64,000 nt of DNA, taken from NCBI GenBank assembly GCA_023455425.1, contig JAEYCM010000051.1, forward strand, positions 26,912 through 90,911, read 5' to 3'. Position numbers and translations under genes: made by a program. Source of the DNA: Bacillota bacterium. Its GTDB lineage: Bacteria; Bacillota; Clostridia; Christensenellales; CAG-138. Within the stretch, counting starts at the first letter, position 1. Each line of letters begins with the position of its first letter. A model generated the notes under the pieces. The model saw only the letters and a list, made by a program, of their open reading frames with translations. It was not told the DNA's origin and did not search any database. Below are positions 1 through 8,337 of the stretch, piece by piece.

Positions 1-2
1 CC

Positions 3-539
3 AAACAGACGGGAATTGGGCTTCTGGGAGGCGGGACGATTTCGGCGGCGGATTCCGTGATTTCCGCGAAGCTTAACGCCATACAGGCTGCGGGGGCGCT
101 GACCATTGCAAAAGAAAGTTCGCTCACGCTTTCGGGCGAAGGTTCCGGCATCCTTGCCTTGGGTGTTTCCATACTTGAGGACAGCGCGCTTACGGTCTCG
201 GCCGTAACTACCGCCATCACTACCGGCCGCGGCGATCTCACGCTATATCCGCGCGCAAAAATTTCCTGCGAAGCGGCGGGAGACAACGTCGTGAAAGTCG
301 ACGGCACGCTGGTGCTGATGGAAGACACGGTTTTAGACGCGGCCAACACCGGTGAACACAACGGCGCAAGGATCGGCTCCCTGCAGGCAAAAGAAAGCGC
401 GACGCTTAACGCAAAAGGCGGCGTCAACGGCGCGGGCCTGTTTGTGGTGGAGCTGTATGAGGATATTACGCTCCGGGGATTTAGTACGCCGGATCTGAAG
501 ATTGAGGCGGGCAAGGGTAACCTGACGTTTGATGCGTAA
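3..539 (+). CDS. C-terminal part of a repeat-rich, probably surface-exposed protein (5' end outside window)
   Basis: The reading frame is open from the left edge and stops at TAA 537-539, so 178 residues of the C-terminus are visible. The sequence is made of short alternating units rich in Ala, Gly, Ser, Thr and Val (LTIAKESSLTLSG, SALTVSAVTT, DLTLYPRAKISCEA), the pattern of a right-handed beta-helix or of the carbohydrate-binding-domain proteins common in Clostridia. No sorting signal, membrane segment or catalytic motif is visible in this part. The gene ends about 105 bp before a small membrane protein and a cell-wall peptidase, which fits a cell-envelope role. The family is not recognised with certainty; an extracellular adhesin or glycan-binding protein is an inference from the repeat pattern alone. 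Confidence 0.6.
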   Translation, partial: KQTGIGLLGGGTISAADSVISAKLNAIQAAGALTIAKESSLTLSGEGSGILALGVSILEDSALTVSAVTTAITTGRGDLTLYPRAKISCEAAGDNVVKVDGTLVLMEDTVLDAANTGEHNGARIGSLQAKESATLNAKGGVNGAGLFVVELYEDITLRGFSTPDLKIEAGKGNLTFDA

Positions 540-644
540 TGTTGCCGCTGTGTGCTTGATAGATCAAATAAGGGATATCGATCCCTTCAATAAATAAAGA
601 AAAGACAACCGGCTCAATGCCGCAACAAGAAAAGGAAAGCTGCT

Positions 645-854
645 ATGAAACGATCAACAAGAATTATCTCCGCCATCATTGCCCTGCTGTTTCTGCTGGG
701 CGTGATATTTACGATCATCATCACGGTGTCCTATGCCATGCCCAAAGGGGAAGAGGCCGTCTATACCGCCACGGATACGGACGGAACATCCATGCTTTCC
801 GGCGTATCTCTTGCCAATCCCGAAAACCCGCTTGTTTTTGAATTTATGGGGTAA
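645..854 (+). CDS. Small single-span membrane or exported protein
   Basis: Sixty-nine residues, starting with a basic MKRSTR segment followed by a hydrophobic stretch at about residues 8-30 (ALLFLLGVIFTIIITVSYA), then a short polar tail of about 40 residues. A purine-rich AAAAGGAAAG lies ahead of the ATG with suitable spacing. It could be a type II membrane protein with a short outer domain, or a secreted peptide cleaved after SYAM. No family is recognised. It lies just upstream of an M23 peptidase and polysaccharide deacetylase, so a cell-envelope role is likely but unproven. Confidence 0.6.
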   Translation: MKRSTRIISAIIALLFLLGVIFTIIITVSYAMPKGEEAVYTATDTDGTSMLSGVSLANPENPLVFEFMG

Positions 855-965
855 TCTGGCCGGATCAGAGCCTTTGTAACGGCCAAACTTCATAAGGAAT
901 TGGGTTAATAATACATGCACGCGGCATCCGCTTCATATGCTCCATGTAGGAGCAAAAGGGGGCGG

Positions 966-2030
966 ATGCTTTTGTTGATCAAGCGCGAACAACACAATGG
1001 AATACGCTACGGCAAACGGTATTTTGCGGTTGTGCTGCTATTGTGCGTGCTCATTGGAGGCGCGCTGTTTTTCCCCTTTCCCGGCGGGAGTACGGACGCC
1101 AGCACCTCTTCTTCAGGCGGAGAAGAAGAGGTCAAAGAGGATTATATCCATTGGGTGGAGTTCAACGTTCCGTTCGAAGTATTGGAGCAGGCGTACAAAT
1201 ATGATATCGTGTCCCATCAAAAGGACGAGAGCGTCAAGCTGAATTGGATTGAGCTCCTGGCCTACACCGCGGCAAAAAACGGCGGCGTGTTCAAGGAGGG
1301 TAAAACCAGCAAAACCATGGACGATCTGGTGGAGCGCCTTCGAGGTGGAGAAAGGCTGGAAGATATCACGAACAGCATGCGCTACTATTCGTATTACATG
1401 GAAGCGTATACGGCCATACTCGCCCAGTTCATAGGGGAGCACGAAAAGCTTCAGGACGGCAAGACGACGGCGGTATATGGGCTCCGGGTATATTCTCCCA
1501 TTGCCAAGGGATATGGGTTCGGGCACTATGACGATTTTGGCAACCCCCGCACCTATGGATACAAACGGCTGCATTTGGGCAACGACCTGTGCGGCTCCAT
1601 CGGTACGCCCATCATTGCGGTGGAAGGCGGGGTAGTGGAAAAACTGGGGTGGAACCAGTATGGCGGCTGGCGCGTCGGCATACGCAGCCACGATAAGCTG
1701 CGGTATTATTACTATGCGCATTTAAGAAAGGGCAGTCCGTATGTGGAGGGGTTAGAGGAGGGCGATGTTGTCCGCGCGGGGGACGTCGTCGGCTACATGG
1801 GAATGACAGGGTACAGCACCAAGGAGGACGTCAACAACGTGAAGGTGCCGCACCTGCATTTTGGTCTGCAACTGATATTTGACGACAGCCAGATCGACGG
1901 CACCAATCAGATCTGGATCGACGTGTATCATATCGTGCAGTTTTTGGAGCGTAACCGAATGCCGGTGGAAAAACTGGAGGGCGGCGGCTATATCCGGGCG
2001 GATGGGTTTGCACAGGAGGTGGCGCAATGA
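966..2030 (+). CDS. M23-family (LytM-type) metallopeptidase, membrane-anchored
   Basis: Predicted zinc endopeptidase that cuts peptidoglycan cross-bridges outside the membrane. The ATG at 966 was chosen because a GGGGGCGG ribosome site precedes it; an in-frame ATG at 915 would add 17 residues but has only a distant AAGGAA. The 354-residue protein has an N-terminal transmembrane segment (YFAVVLLLCVLIGGALFF, about residues 19-36), a Ser/Thr-rich linker, a middle domain of unknown type and a C-terminal M23 domain. Zinc ligands are visible as HLGND (H203, D207) and HLHFG (H296, H298), so it should be active. Its stop overlaps the next start by 4 bp (ATGA), giving translational coupling with the polysaccharide deacetylase. 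Clostridial M23 proteins of this layout often act in sporulation or wall remodelling; which one applies here cannot be told. Confidence 0.85.
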   Translation: MLLLIKREQHNGIRYGKRYFAVVLLLCVLIGGALFFPFPGGSTDASTSSSGGEEEVKEDYIHWVEFNVPFEVLEQAYKYDIVSHQKDESVKLNWIELLAYTAAKNGGVFKEGKTSKTMDDLVERLRGGERLEDITNSMRYYSYYMEAYTAILAQFIGEHEKLQDGKTTAVYGLRVYSPIAKGYGFGHYDDFGNPRTYGYKRLHLGNDLCGSIGTPIIAVEGGVVEKLGWNQYGGWRVGIRSHDKLRYYYYAHLRKGSPYVEGLEEGDVVRAGDVVGYMGMTGYSTKEDVNNVKVPHLHFGLQLIFDDSQIDGTNQIWIDVYHIVQFLERNRMPVEKLEGGGYIRADGFAQEVAQ

Positions 2031-2908
2031 AAGCGGCGATGCGGCTGCTTCTCAAGCGCGCTGCGGGCCTCATGGCGATGTGCATTGCGCTGCTGCTATT
2101 CGCGCTGCTTTTTGAGGATGGCGGCGCGGTGGAAGCCATGCGCGCCGACGCGCTTTCGGGTGTGCGTTTGCCCATCATCATGTACCATGCCGTACTCAAA
2201 GACCCCCAGCGGGCGGGGGACTATATCATTTCTCCTGCGCAGCTGGAGAAGGATCTGCTGTATTTAAAAAAGCAGGGGTATACCGCTGTATTGCCCCGGG
2301 AGCTTGTCGATTATGTCAATGGAAAAAGCGAACTTCCCGATAAACCTGTCATGATCACGTTTGACGATGGATACTACAGCAGCCTTACTTATGTCCTGCC
2401 CATATTGAAACGCATGGATATGAAAGCGGTCGTATCCGTTGTGGGCAACTATACGCAAAAAGCCTCGGAACTGATGGATCAGAACCCTGCTTACGCGTAC
2501 CTCACCTGGGAGGATATCTGCGCGCTTGCAAATTCCGGCCGGGTGGAGATTGCCAGCCACACATATGCGCTGCATACCAAAAGGAACGGGCGGGAGGGCG
2601 TCAAACGCAAAACCTGGGAGACAAAGGAAGCGCATGAAGCCGTACTCAAAGAGGATATCGAGGTATTCCAGAACGCGATGGAGGAACATTGCGGGTTTCC
2701 GATCACCACATTTACCTATCCCTTTGGAAGCTGGGATGATGAGACCGAAGCGGTTTTACGAAGAACAGGCTTTGCCATGACGCTGACCTGCCGGGAGCGC
2801 ATGAATTACATTGAGCGCAACCCCGCCAGCCTGTATCATCTGGGAAGGTACAATAGGCCGAGCGGCATATCCACGGAGGAGTTCATGCAAAAGGTGCTCA
2901 AAGGATAA
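2027..2908 (+). CDS. Polysaccharide deacetylase (NodB domain), membrane-anchored
   Basis: A 293-residue carbohydrate esterase 4 protein, expected to remove acetyl groups from peptidoglycan or another N-acetylglucosamine polymer outside the cell. An N-terminal hydrophobic segment (residues about 14-29) serves as signal or anchor. The NodB domain follows, with PIIMYHAV near residue 48, the metal-binding TFDDG motif at residues 111-115 and the SHTYALH motif with H178 and H183; TYPFG near residue 230 completes the fold. It shares a 4-bp ATGA overlap with the M23 peptidase, so the two are almost certainly one wall-remodelling pair. An extended -10 promoter for the next gene follows its stop. Confidence 0.87.
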   Translation: MKAAMRLLLKRAAGLMAMCIALLLFALLFEDGGAVEAMRADALSGVRLPIIMYHAVLKDPQRAGDYIISPAQLEKDLLYLKKQGYTAVLPRELVDYVNGKSELPDKPVMITFDDGYYSSLTYVLPILKRMDMKAVVSVVGNYTQKASELMDQNPAYAYLTWEDICALANSGRVEIASHTYALHTKRNGREGVKRKTWETKEAHEAVLKEDIEVFQNAMEEHCGFPITTFTYPFGSWDDETEAVLRRTGFAMTLTCRERMNYIERNPASLYHLGRYNRPSGISTEEFMQKVLKG

Positions 2909-2946
2909 GGGACCTAATAAGAATTTATCCATACATTTCCGCTTTG

Positions 2947-2955
2947 TGGTATACT
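2947..2955 (+). promoter_or_regulatory. Extended -10 promoter of the acetyltransferase gene
   Basis: TGGTATACT has a TG dinucleotide one base before a TATACT hexamer. There is no good -35, which is usual for extended -10 promoters. It lies 46 bp before the acetyltransferase ATG at 3002 and after the stop of the deacetylase. Confidence 0.5.
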
Positions 2956-3001
2956 GTGTACAATCATTTTCCAACAAATTTCTGGCGGCAGGGGTGCGGG
3001 T

Positions 3002-3553
3002 ATGGAAAAACGCCCGGGTGTTGTGCTTCTTCGGGATGTACAGGAGAAGGACCTTCCTTTGTATTATGCCATGTACGCGAGTCCCGAGGTCACGCGGTAT
3101 ACGCTGCTTGACGCGTGCCAAAGCCTTGATGCGTACCTGCCTTATTTCAAGCAGACGCTCGAAGAGAACAGAAAGGCGGACAGGCGGATTTATGAATATG
3201 TTGTATCCCTGCCCGATGGTCAGCCCATCGGCATGTGCAACATCAAGCTGTTAAAGACCGATCCGGGCAACGCGGAAATCGGATATATGCTGTTGCCGCC
3301 GTATTGGGGAAAAGGGTACGGGACCAACGTTGCGCGGCAGCTCGTCCGCATGGGTTTTGTGGAATTGGGCCTCCGGAAAGTGACCGCCTGCTGCAACGCG
3401 AACAATCTTGCGTCCGAGGCCGTGATGAAAAAGTGCGGCATGCGCCGCGAAGCGCTGTTAAAGGCCGTGCGCTATAAAGGCGGAGCGTGGCAGGATGAAC
3501 TGCGATACGCCATTACATATGCAGATTGGAGCAACAATACGTATGAAAACTGA
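3002..3553 (+). CDS. GNAT-family N-acetyltransferase (RimJ/RimL type)
   Basis: A 183-residue acyl-CoA-dependent acetyltransferase. It starts MEKRPGVVLLRDVQEKDLP, typical of the RimJ/RimL-like branch. The acetyl-CoA binding signature is GYMLLPPYWGKGYGTNVARQL (about residues 94-114), followed by GLRKVTACCNANNLASEAVMKKCGM, in which the conserved N-x-x-S then L/M-K-K-G-M segment is clear. The acceptor could be a ribosomal protein N-terminus, an antibiotic or a small metabolite; sequence alone does not decide. The following gene begins 11 bp inside its 3' end, so the two are likely cotranscribed. Confidence 0.85.
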   Translation: MEKRPGVVLLRDVQEKDLPLYYAMYASPEVTRYTLLDACQSLDAYLPYFKQTLEENRKADRRIYEYVVSLPDGQPIGMCNIKLLKTDPGNAEIGYMLLPPYWGKGYGTNVARQLVRMGFVELGLRKVTACCNANNLASEAVMKKCGMRREALLKAVRYKGGAWQDELRYAITYADWSNNTYEN

Positions 3554-4637
3554 AGCCGAGGCCGGAATACAGATGCAGCGCAATTCTGGGATCGACTGGC
3601 TGCGGATCGGCTGCATATTCCTGCTGTTTCCTTTCCATACGGCGCGAATATTTGACGCATGGGAGCCGAACTACATTAAGGACACGGTCAATTTGTTCTC
3701 CACATGGTTTGTGTTTTTGACGGCCTACTGGTTTATGCCGCTAATGTTCGTCATTGCAGGGATATCCGCTTACTATGCGCTCCGGAAACGTACGCCGGGG
3801 CAATATGTGAAAGAACGCTTTTCGCGCCTGGCCGTGCCGTTTTTGTTCGGTATCCTTTTGGTCGTGCCCATTCAGGGGTACCTTGCCCTTGTGCAGCAGT
3901 ATGGATATACGGGAGGATACCTTGCTTTCCTGCCGTCTTATTTTACGGATTTTTCGGATCTTACCGGATATTCAGGAAGCTTTACGCCCGGCCATCTGTG
4001 GTTTTTGCTGTATCTTTTTGTTATCAGCGTGGGGCTTTTGCCCATTCTAAAGCGTATCCGGCGGAAGGATGGTCAGAGGCCGATTAACTCTGCCATGCTT
4101 CCCTTTGCCTTTGTGCCGCTGACCGTCGCAAGCGCCCTGCCCGGGATCGGTGGGAAAAATCCGTTCTACTTTGCCGCATTCTTTTTGCTGGGATATTGGC
4201 TTGCGCACCGGAACCTCATGGATACGCTGCGGAACTACCGCATCCGGTTTTTTATCGGCGCTGTCTTTGCAGGGGCCAGTTTTGTAATCGTAGGATCGCT
4301 GTTTCATTTCGCTTCCGGATACACATGGCAGGCGGGCGTTGTTGCGCTGCTTCGGGAGCTTGCGGCCTGGCTCATGATTCTTGCGCTCATCGGCCTGGCG
4401 CAGGCGTATTGTAACAAACCCGGCAAGATACTTGCGTATTGCAATAACGCGTCGTTTCCGGTCTACATCCTGCACCAGTCCGTCATGATGTCGGTTGCAT
4501 TTTATGTTGTACCCTTGCCGTTGCCCGCGTGGGCGAAAATCCTGCTGATTGCCCTGATTTCGCTGTTGCTGTCCCTAATAGGATACGAAGCATTCCGCCG
4601 GTTCAAAGCAACGAGATTTCTGCTGGGCATGAAATAA
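3543..4637 (+). CDS. Acyltransferase family 3 membrane protein (OafA/YrhL-like)
   Basis: A 364-residue integral membrane protein with about ten hydrophobic segments, of the acyltransferase 3 family that moves acyl groups to sugars or other surface molecules. The start of the family is visible as SGIDWLRIGCIFLLFPFHTARIFD, where the Arg and the FH are the conserved residues of the first helix, and HLWFLLYLF in the middle is also typical. Translation may start at ATG 3543 (overlapping the preceding stop) or at ATG 3573, which has GAGG about ten bases upstream; the difference is ten residues. A strong intrinsic terminator follows. The acceptor substrate is unknown; neighbouring wall genes suggest a cell-surface polymer. 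Confidence 0.82.
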   Translation: MKTEAEAGIQMQRNSGIDWLRIGCIFLLFPFHTARIFDAWEPNYIKDTVNLFSTWFVFLTAYWFMPLMFVIAGISAYYALRKRTPGQYVKERFSRLAVPFLFGILLVVPIQGYLALVQQYGYTGGYLAFLPSYFTDFSDLTGYSGSFTPGHLWFLLYLFVISVGLLPILKRIRRKDGQRPINSAMLPFAFVPLTVASALPGIGGKNPFYFAAFFLLGYWLAHRNLMDTLRNYRIRFFIGAVFAGASFVIVGSLFHFASGYTWQAGVVALLRELAAWLMILALIGLAQAYCNKPGKILAYCNNASFPVYILHQSVMMSVAFYVVPLPLPAWAKILLIALISLLLSLIGYEAFRRFKATRFLLGMK

Positions 4638-4645
4638 GAAGCGTA

Positions 4646-4684
4646 AGACAGTATCCCCCGCATGGCGGGGGATACTGTCTTTTT
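4646..4684 (+). terminator. Intrinsic terminator after the acyltransferase gene
   Basis: A perfect 16-bp stem (AGACAGTATCCCCCGC at 4646-4661 with its complement at 4665-4680) with a 3-base loop, followed by a T-run. It lies between convergent genes and could also stop the minus-strand gene coming from the right. Confidence 0.9.
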
Positions 4685-4700
4685 GGAGCGTTCGTTTCAT

Positions 4701-5087
4701 TTATTTGATGATTTTCAATCCGCCGATAATGGGGATGGGTTTTGCCTTGCCCTGCGCGGCGTTGACAATGCCTAAAATCTGCAGCACCAGCAGACCGAGA
4801 TACAATAATGTAAATAGCAGGGAAACAATGCCCAAAGCACCGAGACTGGCGTACGTCATCCCGGCGAACAATATGGCGGTGAGTATCGCCTGTATAATAT
4901 ACAGGGCGACGTAACCAAGCAGCACGATCAACCCTTGGTTGGCATGGTACCGCGCGAAGCGGCTGTCTTTCGCCGCAAGCAGCGGCAGGAAAAAGATGAA
5001 GTAGGCCAATATGGCCATCGCCTTGTTCTGCTGGATATCCTCAGGCGTATATTCGTAGAGCTCCTCCTGTGCAAATTGCTGTTCCAT
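4701..5087 (-). CDS. DUF4870-like small integral membrane protein
   Basis: A 128-residue membrane protein. After a polar N-terminus (to about residue 22) it has three to four hydrophobic segments: AMAILAYFIFFLPLLA, GLIVLLGYVALYIIQAILTAILFAG, and a long C-terminal hydrophobic region. The arrangement 'helix, then RFARYHANQGLIVLL' matches the DUF4870/Tic20-like family, where an F-H-x-N-Q-G/A motif precedes the second helix. No biochemical function is established for this family. AGGAGG lies 6 bases upstream of the ATG. The gene is convergent with the acyltransferase gene and divergent from the ABC exporter. Confidence 0.75.
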   Translation of the reverse strand: MEQQFAQEELYEYTPEDIQQNKAMAILAYFIFFLPLLAAKDSRFARYHANQGLIVLLGYVALYIIQAILTAILFAGMTYASLGALGIVSLLFTLLYLGLLVLQILGIVNAAQGKAKPIPIIGGLKIIK

Positions 5088-5308
5088 GCGGATGCCTCCT
5101 TTCCTTCTTAATATAATAGGTATGTACCGGGGGACCGGAAACAGTATCGGTTTTTGGGCAAAATCTCCCGGCTTCCTGCCTCAGGCAAGAGTAATACCCT
5201 ATATATACGCGAAAACGGCGCAGGCAAACATGGATGGGGAAGCGCATACAAAATTTCGGGGTATCTTCCTGAGAAGGCCTATGAAAAAGTATGCATCCGG
5301 GTCATGCA

Positions 5309-5337
5309 TTGAAACCTTCCCGACAACAGGGTATACT
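5309..5337 (+). promoter_or_regulatory. Sigma-A promoter of the ABC exporter gene
   Basis: TTGAAA (5309-5314), 17 bp, TATACT (5332-5337). It sits inside the stretch that an upstream in-frame ATG at 5086 would make coding, and so supports the ATG at 5395 as the real start. The rest of the 307-bp gap 5088-5394 shows nothing else I recognise. Confidence 0.7.
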
Positions 5338-5394
5338 GTTACGGAATGCACGCATACGAATATAGGCCGTATGCAGGATGGATCCGGAGGTATC

Positions 5395-7080
5395 ATGAAG
5401 TTATTGTTTAGAATTATGGGGGATGCCAAACGGTTTAAGGGACTGTATGTAATCGCCATCCTCTCCACGTTGCTGATGACGGTATTGAACCTTGCAGCAC
5501 CCAAGGTATTGTCTGAAATTACAAAAACGCTTACCATGGGCCTGCAGGATGGAGCCCTTGAGAAAATCCTGTATCTTACGGCGGCGCTGGGCGGTATTTA
5601 TCTATTGCGCGTGCTGTTCCGGTACGCCAGCAATTATTACGCCCACGTTGCGGCATGGAATCTGGTGGAAGGCGTCCGGGTAAAGCTGTACCAGAAAATA
5701 CAGAGCTTTTCCATGCGCTTTTTCCATGAGCGCCAGACGGGGGATCTGATGAGCCGCGTCGTCAACGATACGGCGACGTTCGAACTGCTATACGCGCATA
5801 TCATACCCGAAATGCTGACCAATTTCATTACGCTTGCCGGCGTGCTCGTCATGCTGCTTTCCATCAACGTGAAGCTGGGACTGCTGACATGTATCCCGCT
5901 GCCGCTCATCGCGTATGCGGGCTATGTGTTTATCACAAAAATCCGCCCGCATTTTCGTGTGGCGCAGGGAAAATTGGGTTCATTAAACTCCAAGCTGCAG
6001 GATAATTTCTCCGGCATCCATGAGATACAGGCGTTCGGCCAGGAGCGGTATGAGGAAGAGTGTATCGGCTCGCAGGCGCACGGCTATACGCACGCAATCC
6101 TTGTCGCACTTCAAAAGAGCGCCATATTCCACCCTTCCGTGGAGTTCTTTGCCGCTATCGGCACGCTTATTGTGGCGGGCGTGGGCGGCACGCTTGCGCT
6201 CAGAGGGGAGATCGATGTTGCGGATATCGTGGCGTTTTTACTCTACCTTGCGCTGTTCTATGCGCCCATCACCGGTTTTGCGAAGCTTTTGGAGGATACC
6301 CAGCAGGCTTACGCGGGGGCGGAACGCGTCATGGCGGTCATGGACGCGCCTTCCGATATTGTGGATGAACCGGATGCGGAAGATATCGGGAAGGTACAGG
6401 GGAAGATCGAGTTTGAAAACGTGCAGTTTGGCTATGAAAAGGATCAGGAAGTGCTGCGCGACGTCAGCTTTACCTGTGAGCCCGGGCAGATGATCGCGCT
6501 CATTGGACCTACCGGCGTTGGCAAGACCACCCTGACGCAGATTCTTTCCCGCTTTTATGATCCCATTGCGGGGCGGGTGCTCGTTGACGGCAAGGACATT
6601 AAACATGTTACCATCAGCAGCCTGCGCAGGAACATCGCGCCTGTCATGCAGGATACGTTCCTGTTCTACGGCACCATTGCGGAAAACATCGGTTATGCGG
6701 TGGAAAACGCCACGATGGAGGAAATCATAGCTGCAGCGAAAGCGGCCCATATCCATGAGGACATCATGGCGATGACTGATGGATACGAGACCCGAGTGGG
6801 CGAGCGCGGCGCGCGCCTTTCCGGCGGGCAGAAGCAGCGCGTGGCAATCGCGCGGGCGGTATTGCGGCGCGCCCCCATCATCATACTGGATGAGGCGACG
6901 GCCTCCGTGGATGTAGAAACAGAGCGCGAAATCCAAAGCGCTATTAACGAGCTGGCAGGTTCATGTACCATCATCGCCATTGCGCACCGCCTGACGACGA
7001 TCCGTAATGCCGATAAGATATTTGAACTCAAAGAAGGCAAACTCACCCAGGTGGACAAATCCACATTGAACTTTGCATAA
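5395..7080 (+). CDS. ABC exporter, fused permease and ATP-binding protein
   Basis: A 561-residue half-transporter of the lipid/multidrug exporter type. An N-terminal six-helix membrane domain (about residues 15-300) carries RFFHERQTGDLMSRVVND, the coupling-helix signature of the class. The nucleotide-binding domain has Walker A GPTGVGKTT (371-379), the signature LSGGQ (475-479), Walker B IIILDEAT (D499, E500) and the H-loop IAIAHRLTT. ATG 5395 was chosen because CGGAGG lies 6 bases upstream and a good promoter lies just ahead; a longer frame from 5086 would add 103 residues with no homology to the family. A homodimer is likely, since no partner half-transporter is adjacent. The substrate cannot be told. 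Confidence 0.92.
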   Translation: MKLLFRIMGDAKRFKGLYVIAILSTLLMTVLNLAAPKVLSEITKTLTMGLQDGALEKILYLTAALGGIYLLRVLFRYASNYYAHVAAWNLVEGVRVKLYQKIQSFSMRFFHERQTGDLMSRVVNDTATFELLYAHIIPEMLTNFITLAGVLVMLLSINVKLGLLTCIPLPLIAYAGYVFITKIRPHFRVAQGKLGSLNSKLQDNFSGIHEIQAFGQERYEEECIGSQAHGYTHAILVALQKSAIFHPSVEFFAAIGTLIVAGVGGTLALRGEIDVADIVAFLLYLALFYAPITGFAKLLEDTQQAYAGAERVMAVMDAPSDIVDEPDAEDIGKVQGKIEFENVQFGYEKDQEVLRDVSFTCEPGQMIALIGPTGVGKTTLTQILSRFYDPIAGRVLVDGKDIKHVTISSLRRNIAPVMQDTFLFYGTIAENIGYAVENATMEEIIAAAKAAHIHEDIMAMTDGYETRVGERGARLSGGQKQRVAIARAVLRRAPIIILDEATASVDVETEREIQSAINELAGSCTIIAIAHRLTTIRNADKIFELKEGKLTQVDKSTLNFA

Positions 7081-7152
7081 AGTATAGCCGCGGCGTATAG
7101 GCTTCACTTGCTCCGCCGTGCAAAATTATAAAAAGAGGGAAGGGAAATTGGC

Positions 7153-7437
7153 ATGATCAATATGGCGTATCGGAATGTCTTCAGCGGGTTTTTGCTTTTT
7201 CTGCTTATCATCGGCGCTGCGGTTGGCATGGGCTTTGTGGTGCGGTCTCTTGCAAAAAAGAAAGGATACCAAACAAGCTTTGCGTGGGGATTCTTTTTCG
7301 GCGTGCTTGCCCTTTTATACTGGGGCTTTGTGCCGGTACACCCGGATCTTCAGGCGCATATCATCGCGGAAGGCATCAACCGTTCGCGTCTTGCGCCGCG
7401 TACGGAACAGCCGCAGGAGCCTTTTCTGGACCGGTAA
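7153..7437 (+). CDS. Small two-helix membrane protein of unknown function
   Basis: Ninety-four residues. Hydrophobic segments lie at about residues 10-30 (FSGFLLFLLIIGAAVGMGFVV) and 44-61 (FAWGFFFGVLALLYWGFVP), separated by a basic loop (RSLAKKKGYQT), with a polar Pro/Arg-rich tail. AGAGGGAAGGGAAA upstream is the ribosome site. It follows the ABC exporter by 72 bp and may be cotranscribed with it. The family is not recognised; the two-helix layout with a K-K-G-Y loop recurs in small clostridial membrane proteins. Confidence 0.6.
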   Translation: MINMAYRNVFSGFLLFLLIIGAAVGMGFVVRSLAKKKGYQTSFAWGFFFGVLALLYWGFVPVHPDLQAHIIAEGINRSRLAPRTEQPQEPFLDR

Positions 7438-7470
7438 TTTGAAAAGGATAGGAGCATCACACTTTGTTTT

Positions 7471-7611
7471 GGGGGTGCGGGGGATCGCAATCCCGCCGCA
7501 TGTTGATGAAAATCTGACGACATGCGCGTCAAATTCATAAAAAAGTGCGCGAAAGCGCACTTTTCACCTGCAGAAAACCCGCTGATACAGTCCAAAGGAC
7601 TGTATCAGCGG
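7471..7611 (+). repeat. Structured dispersed repeat, copy A (four hairpins)
   Basis: The element carries, in order: a hairpin around GGGGGATCGCAATCCCGCC; a conserved near-palindrome CTGACGACATGCGCGTCA; a perfect hairpin with arms AAAAGTGCGC/GCGCACTTTT and loop GAAA (7541-7564); and a 15-bp terminator-like hairpin at 7579-7611. The same order, in reverse orientation, occurs at 11656-11795. Both copies lie between convergent genes. The last hairpin differs in sequence between copies but keeps its pairing. Confidence 0.75.
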
Positions 7612-7618
7612 TATTTTT
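7579..7618. terminator. Intrinsic terminator between convergent genes
   Basis: CCGCTGATACAGTCC and its exact complement are separated by AAA, followed by TATTTTT on the plus strand. On the minus strand the stem is followed by GTTTTC, so it can also end the lipoprotein transcript. It is the fourth hairpin of the structured repeat copy A. Confidence 0.85.
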
Positions 7619-8205
7619 TAGCCTACGGGGGCGGGGCTATTTAGGGAGGTGTTCGCTCTAAACGCGGCATACGCCAGGTCTGTCGCAAGGTCGGTGAACG
7701 CTTCAGCGTCCACTTTGCCTTCCGTATACAGGGAGAACTGTACGGGGAGGTACTGCCATGTGGCCAGAGCGCCCGCATCCTTGTTGGTGTTGATGTTGAT
7801 GATCGCATACCAGTCTATCCCATCTACTGCGATATCGCTCCGCTCGTCAAATTCCGTATATACGCCGGAGATATCCTCTTCCGTGCCGGTGTTGGCGGAA
7901 CGGTAGGCGTAGGTGATGCCATCAAGCGTGAACGTGATTTCCGCGATCTTATCCCCGATGATGCGGTAGCTGACGTCCGTCGCGCCCTCGGGAGCATCGA
8001 TCCTGACGTTAAGCGCTTCAAAATCCGCGGCGCTTTCCACTTCCACAACCGGGTTGGGAATGCCAGGATTCGGAGATTCGGCAGGAGACTCAATAGGCGG
8101 CGCCGCCGTGGGTTCAAGGGGCGGCACGGCTCTCTGCGCGCATCCGCTTACCGCCAATAGTGCGGCAAAAGCGAGCGATGGTATCAATAAAGCTGTTTTC
8201 TTCAT
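7618..8205 (-). CDS. Lipoprotein of unknown function
   Basis: A 195-residue predicted lipoprotein: MKKTALLIP, a hydrophobic stretch, then the lipobox AVSGC with the lipidated cysteine near residue 22, followed by a Pro/Glu-rich linker. The mature domain (about residues 55-185) is acidic and predicted mixed alpha/beta, with segments such as DVSYRIIGDKIAEITFTLDGITYAYR and DWYAIININT. The ATG at 8205 was chosen because GGAGG lies 9 bases upstream; the in-frame TTG at 8220 is part of that ribosome site. No enzyme motif is recognised. An inverted repeat CTATC-TTAG-GATAG at 8244-8257 lies in its upstream region and may be an operator. Confidence 0.78.
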   Translation of the reverse strand: MKKTALLIPSLAFAALLAVSGCAQRAVPPLEPTAAPPIESPAESPNPGIPNPVVEVESAADFEALNVRIDAPEGATDVSYRIIGDKIAEITFTLDGITYAYRSANTGTEEDISGVYTEFDERSDIAVDGIDWYAIININTNKDAGALATWQYLPVQFSLYTEGKVDAEAFTDLATDLAYAAFRANTSLNSPAPVG

Positions 8206-8286
8206 TTCTCTAACCTCCAAGGTCGTTTGCTTATATAACGTTGCTATCTTAGGATAGGTTCCCTCCCAGCATGTTCCAGTATACAG

Positions 8287-8320
8287 AAAAGCTGCCCGCG
8301 GTGATGCCGGGACAGCTTTT
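8287..8320 (-). terminator. Probable terminator of the SnoaL-like gene
   Basis: Arms AAAAGCTG and CAGCTTTT are extended by a GC-rich inner stem with one bulge. On the minus strand the hairpin ends in TTTTC just after the stop of the 8338-8721 gene. Confidence 0.55.
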
Positions 8321-8337
8321 GCAACATATGTTCATAA

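Noticed and set aside
5086..5394. In-frame N-terminal extension of the ABC exporter from ATG 5086
   Set aside because: No family match; it contains the promoter at 5309-5337, and a good ribosome site marks ATG 5395.
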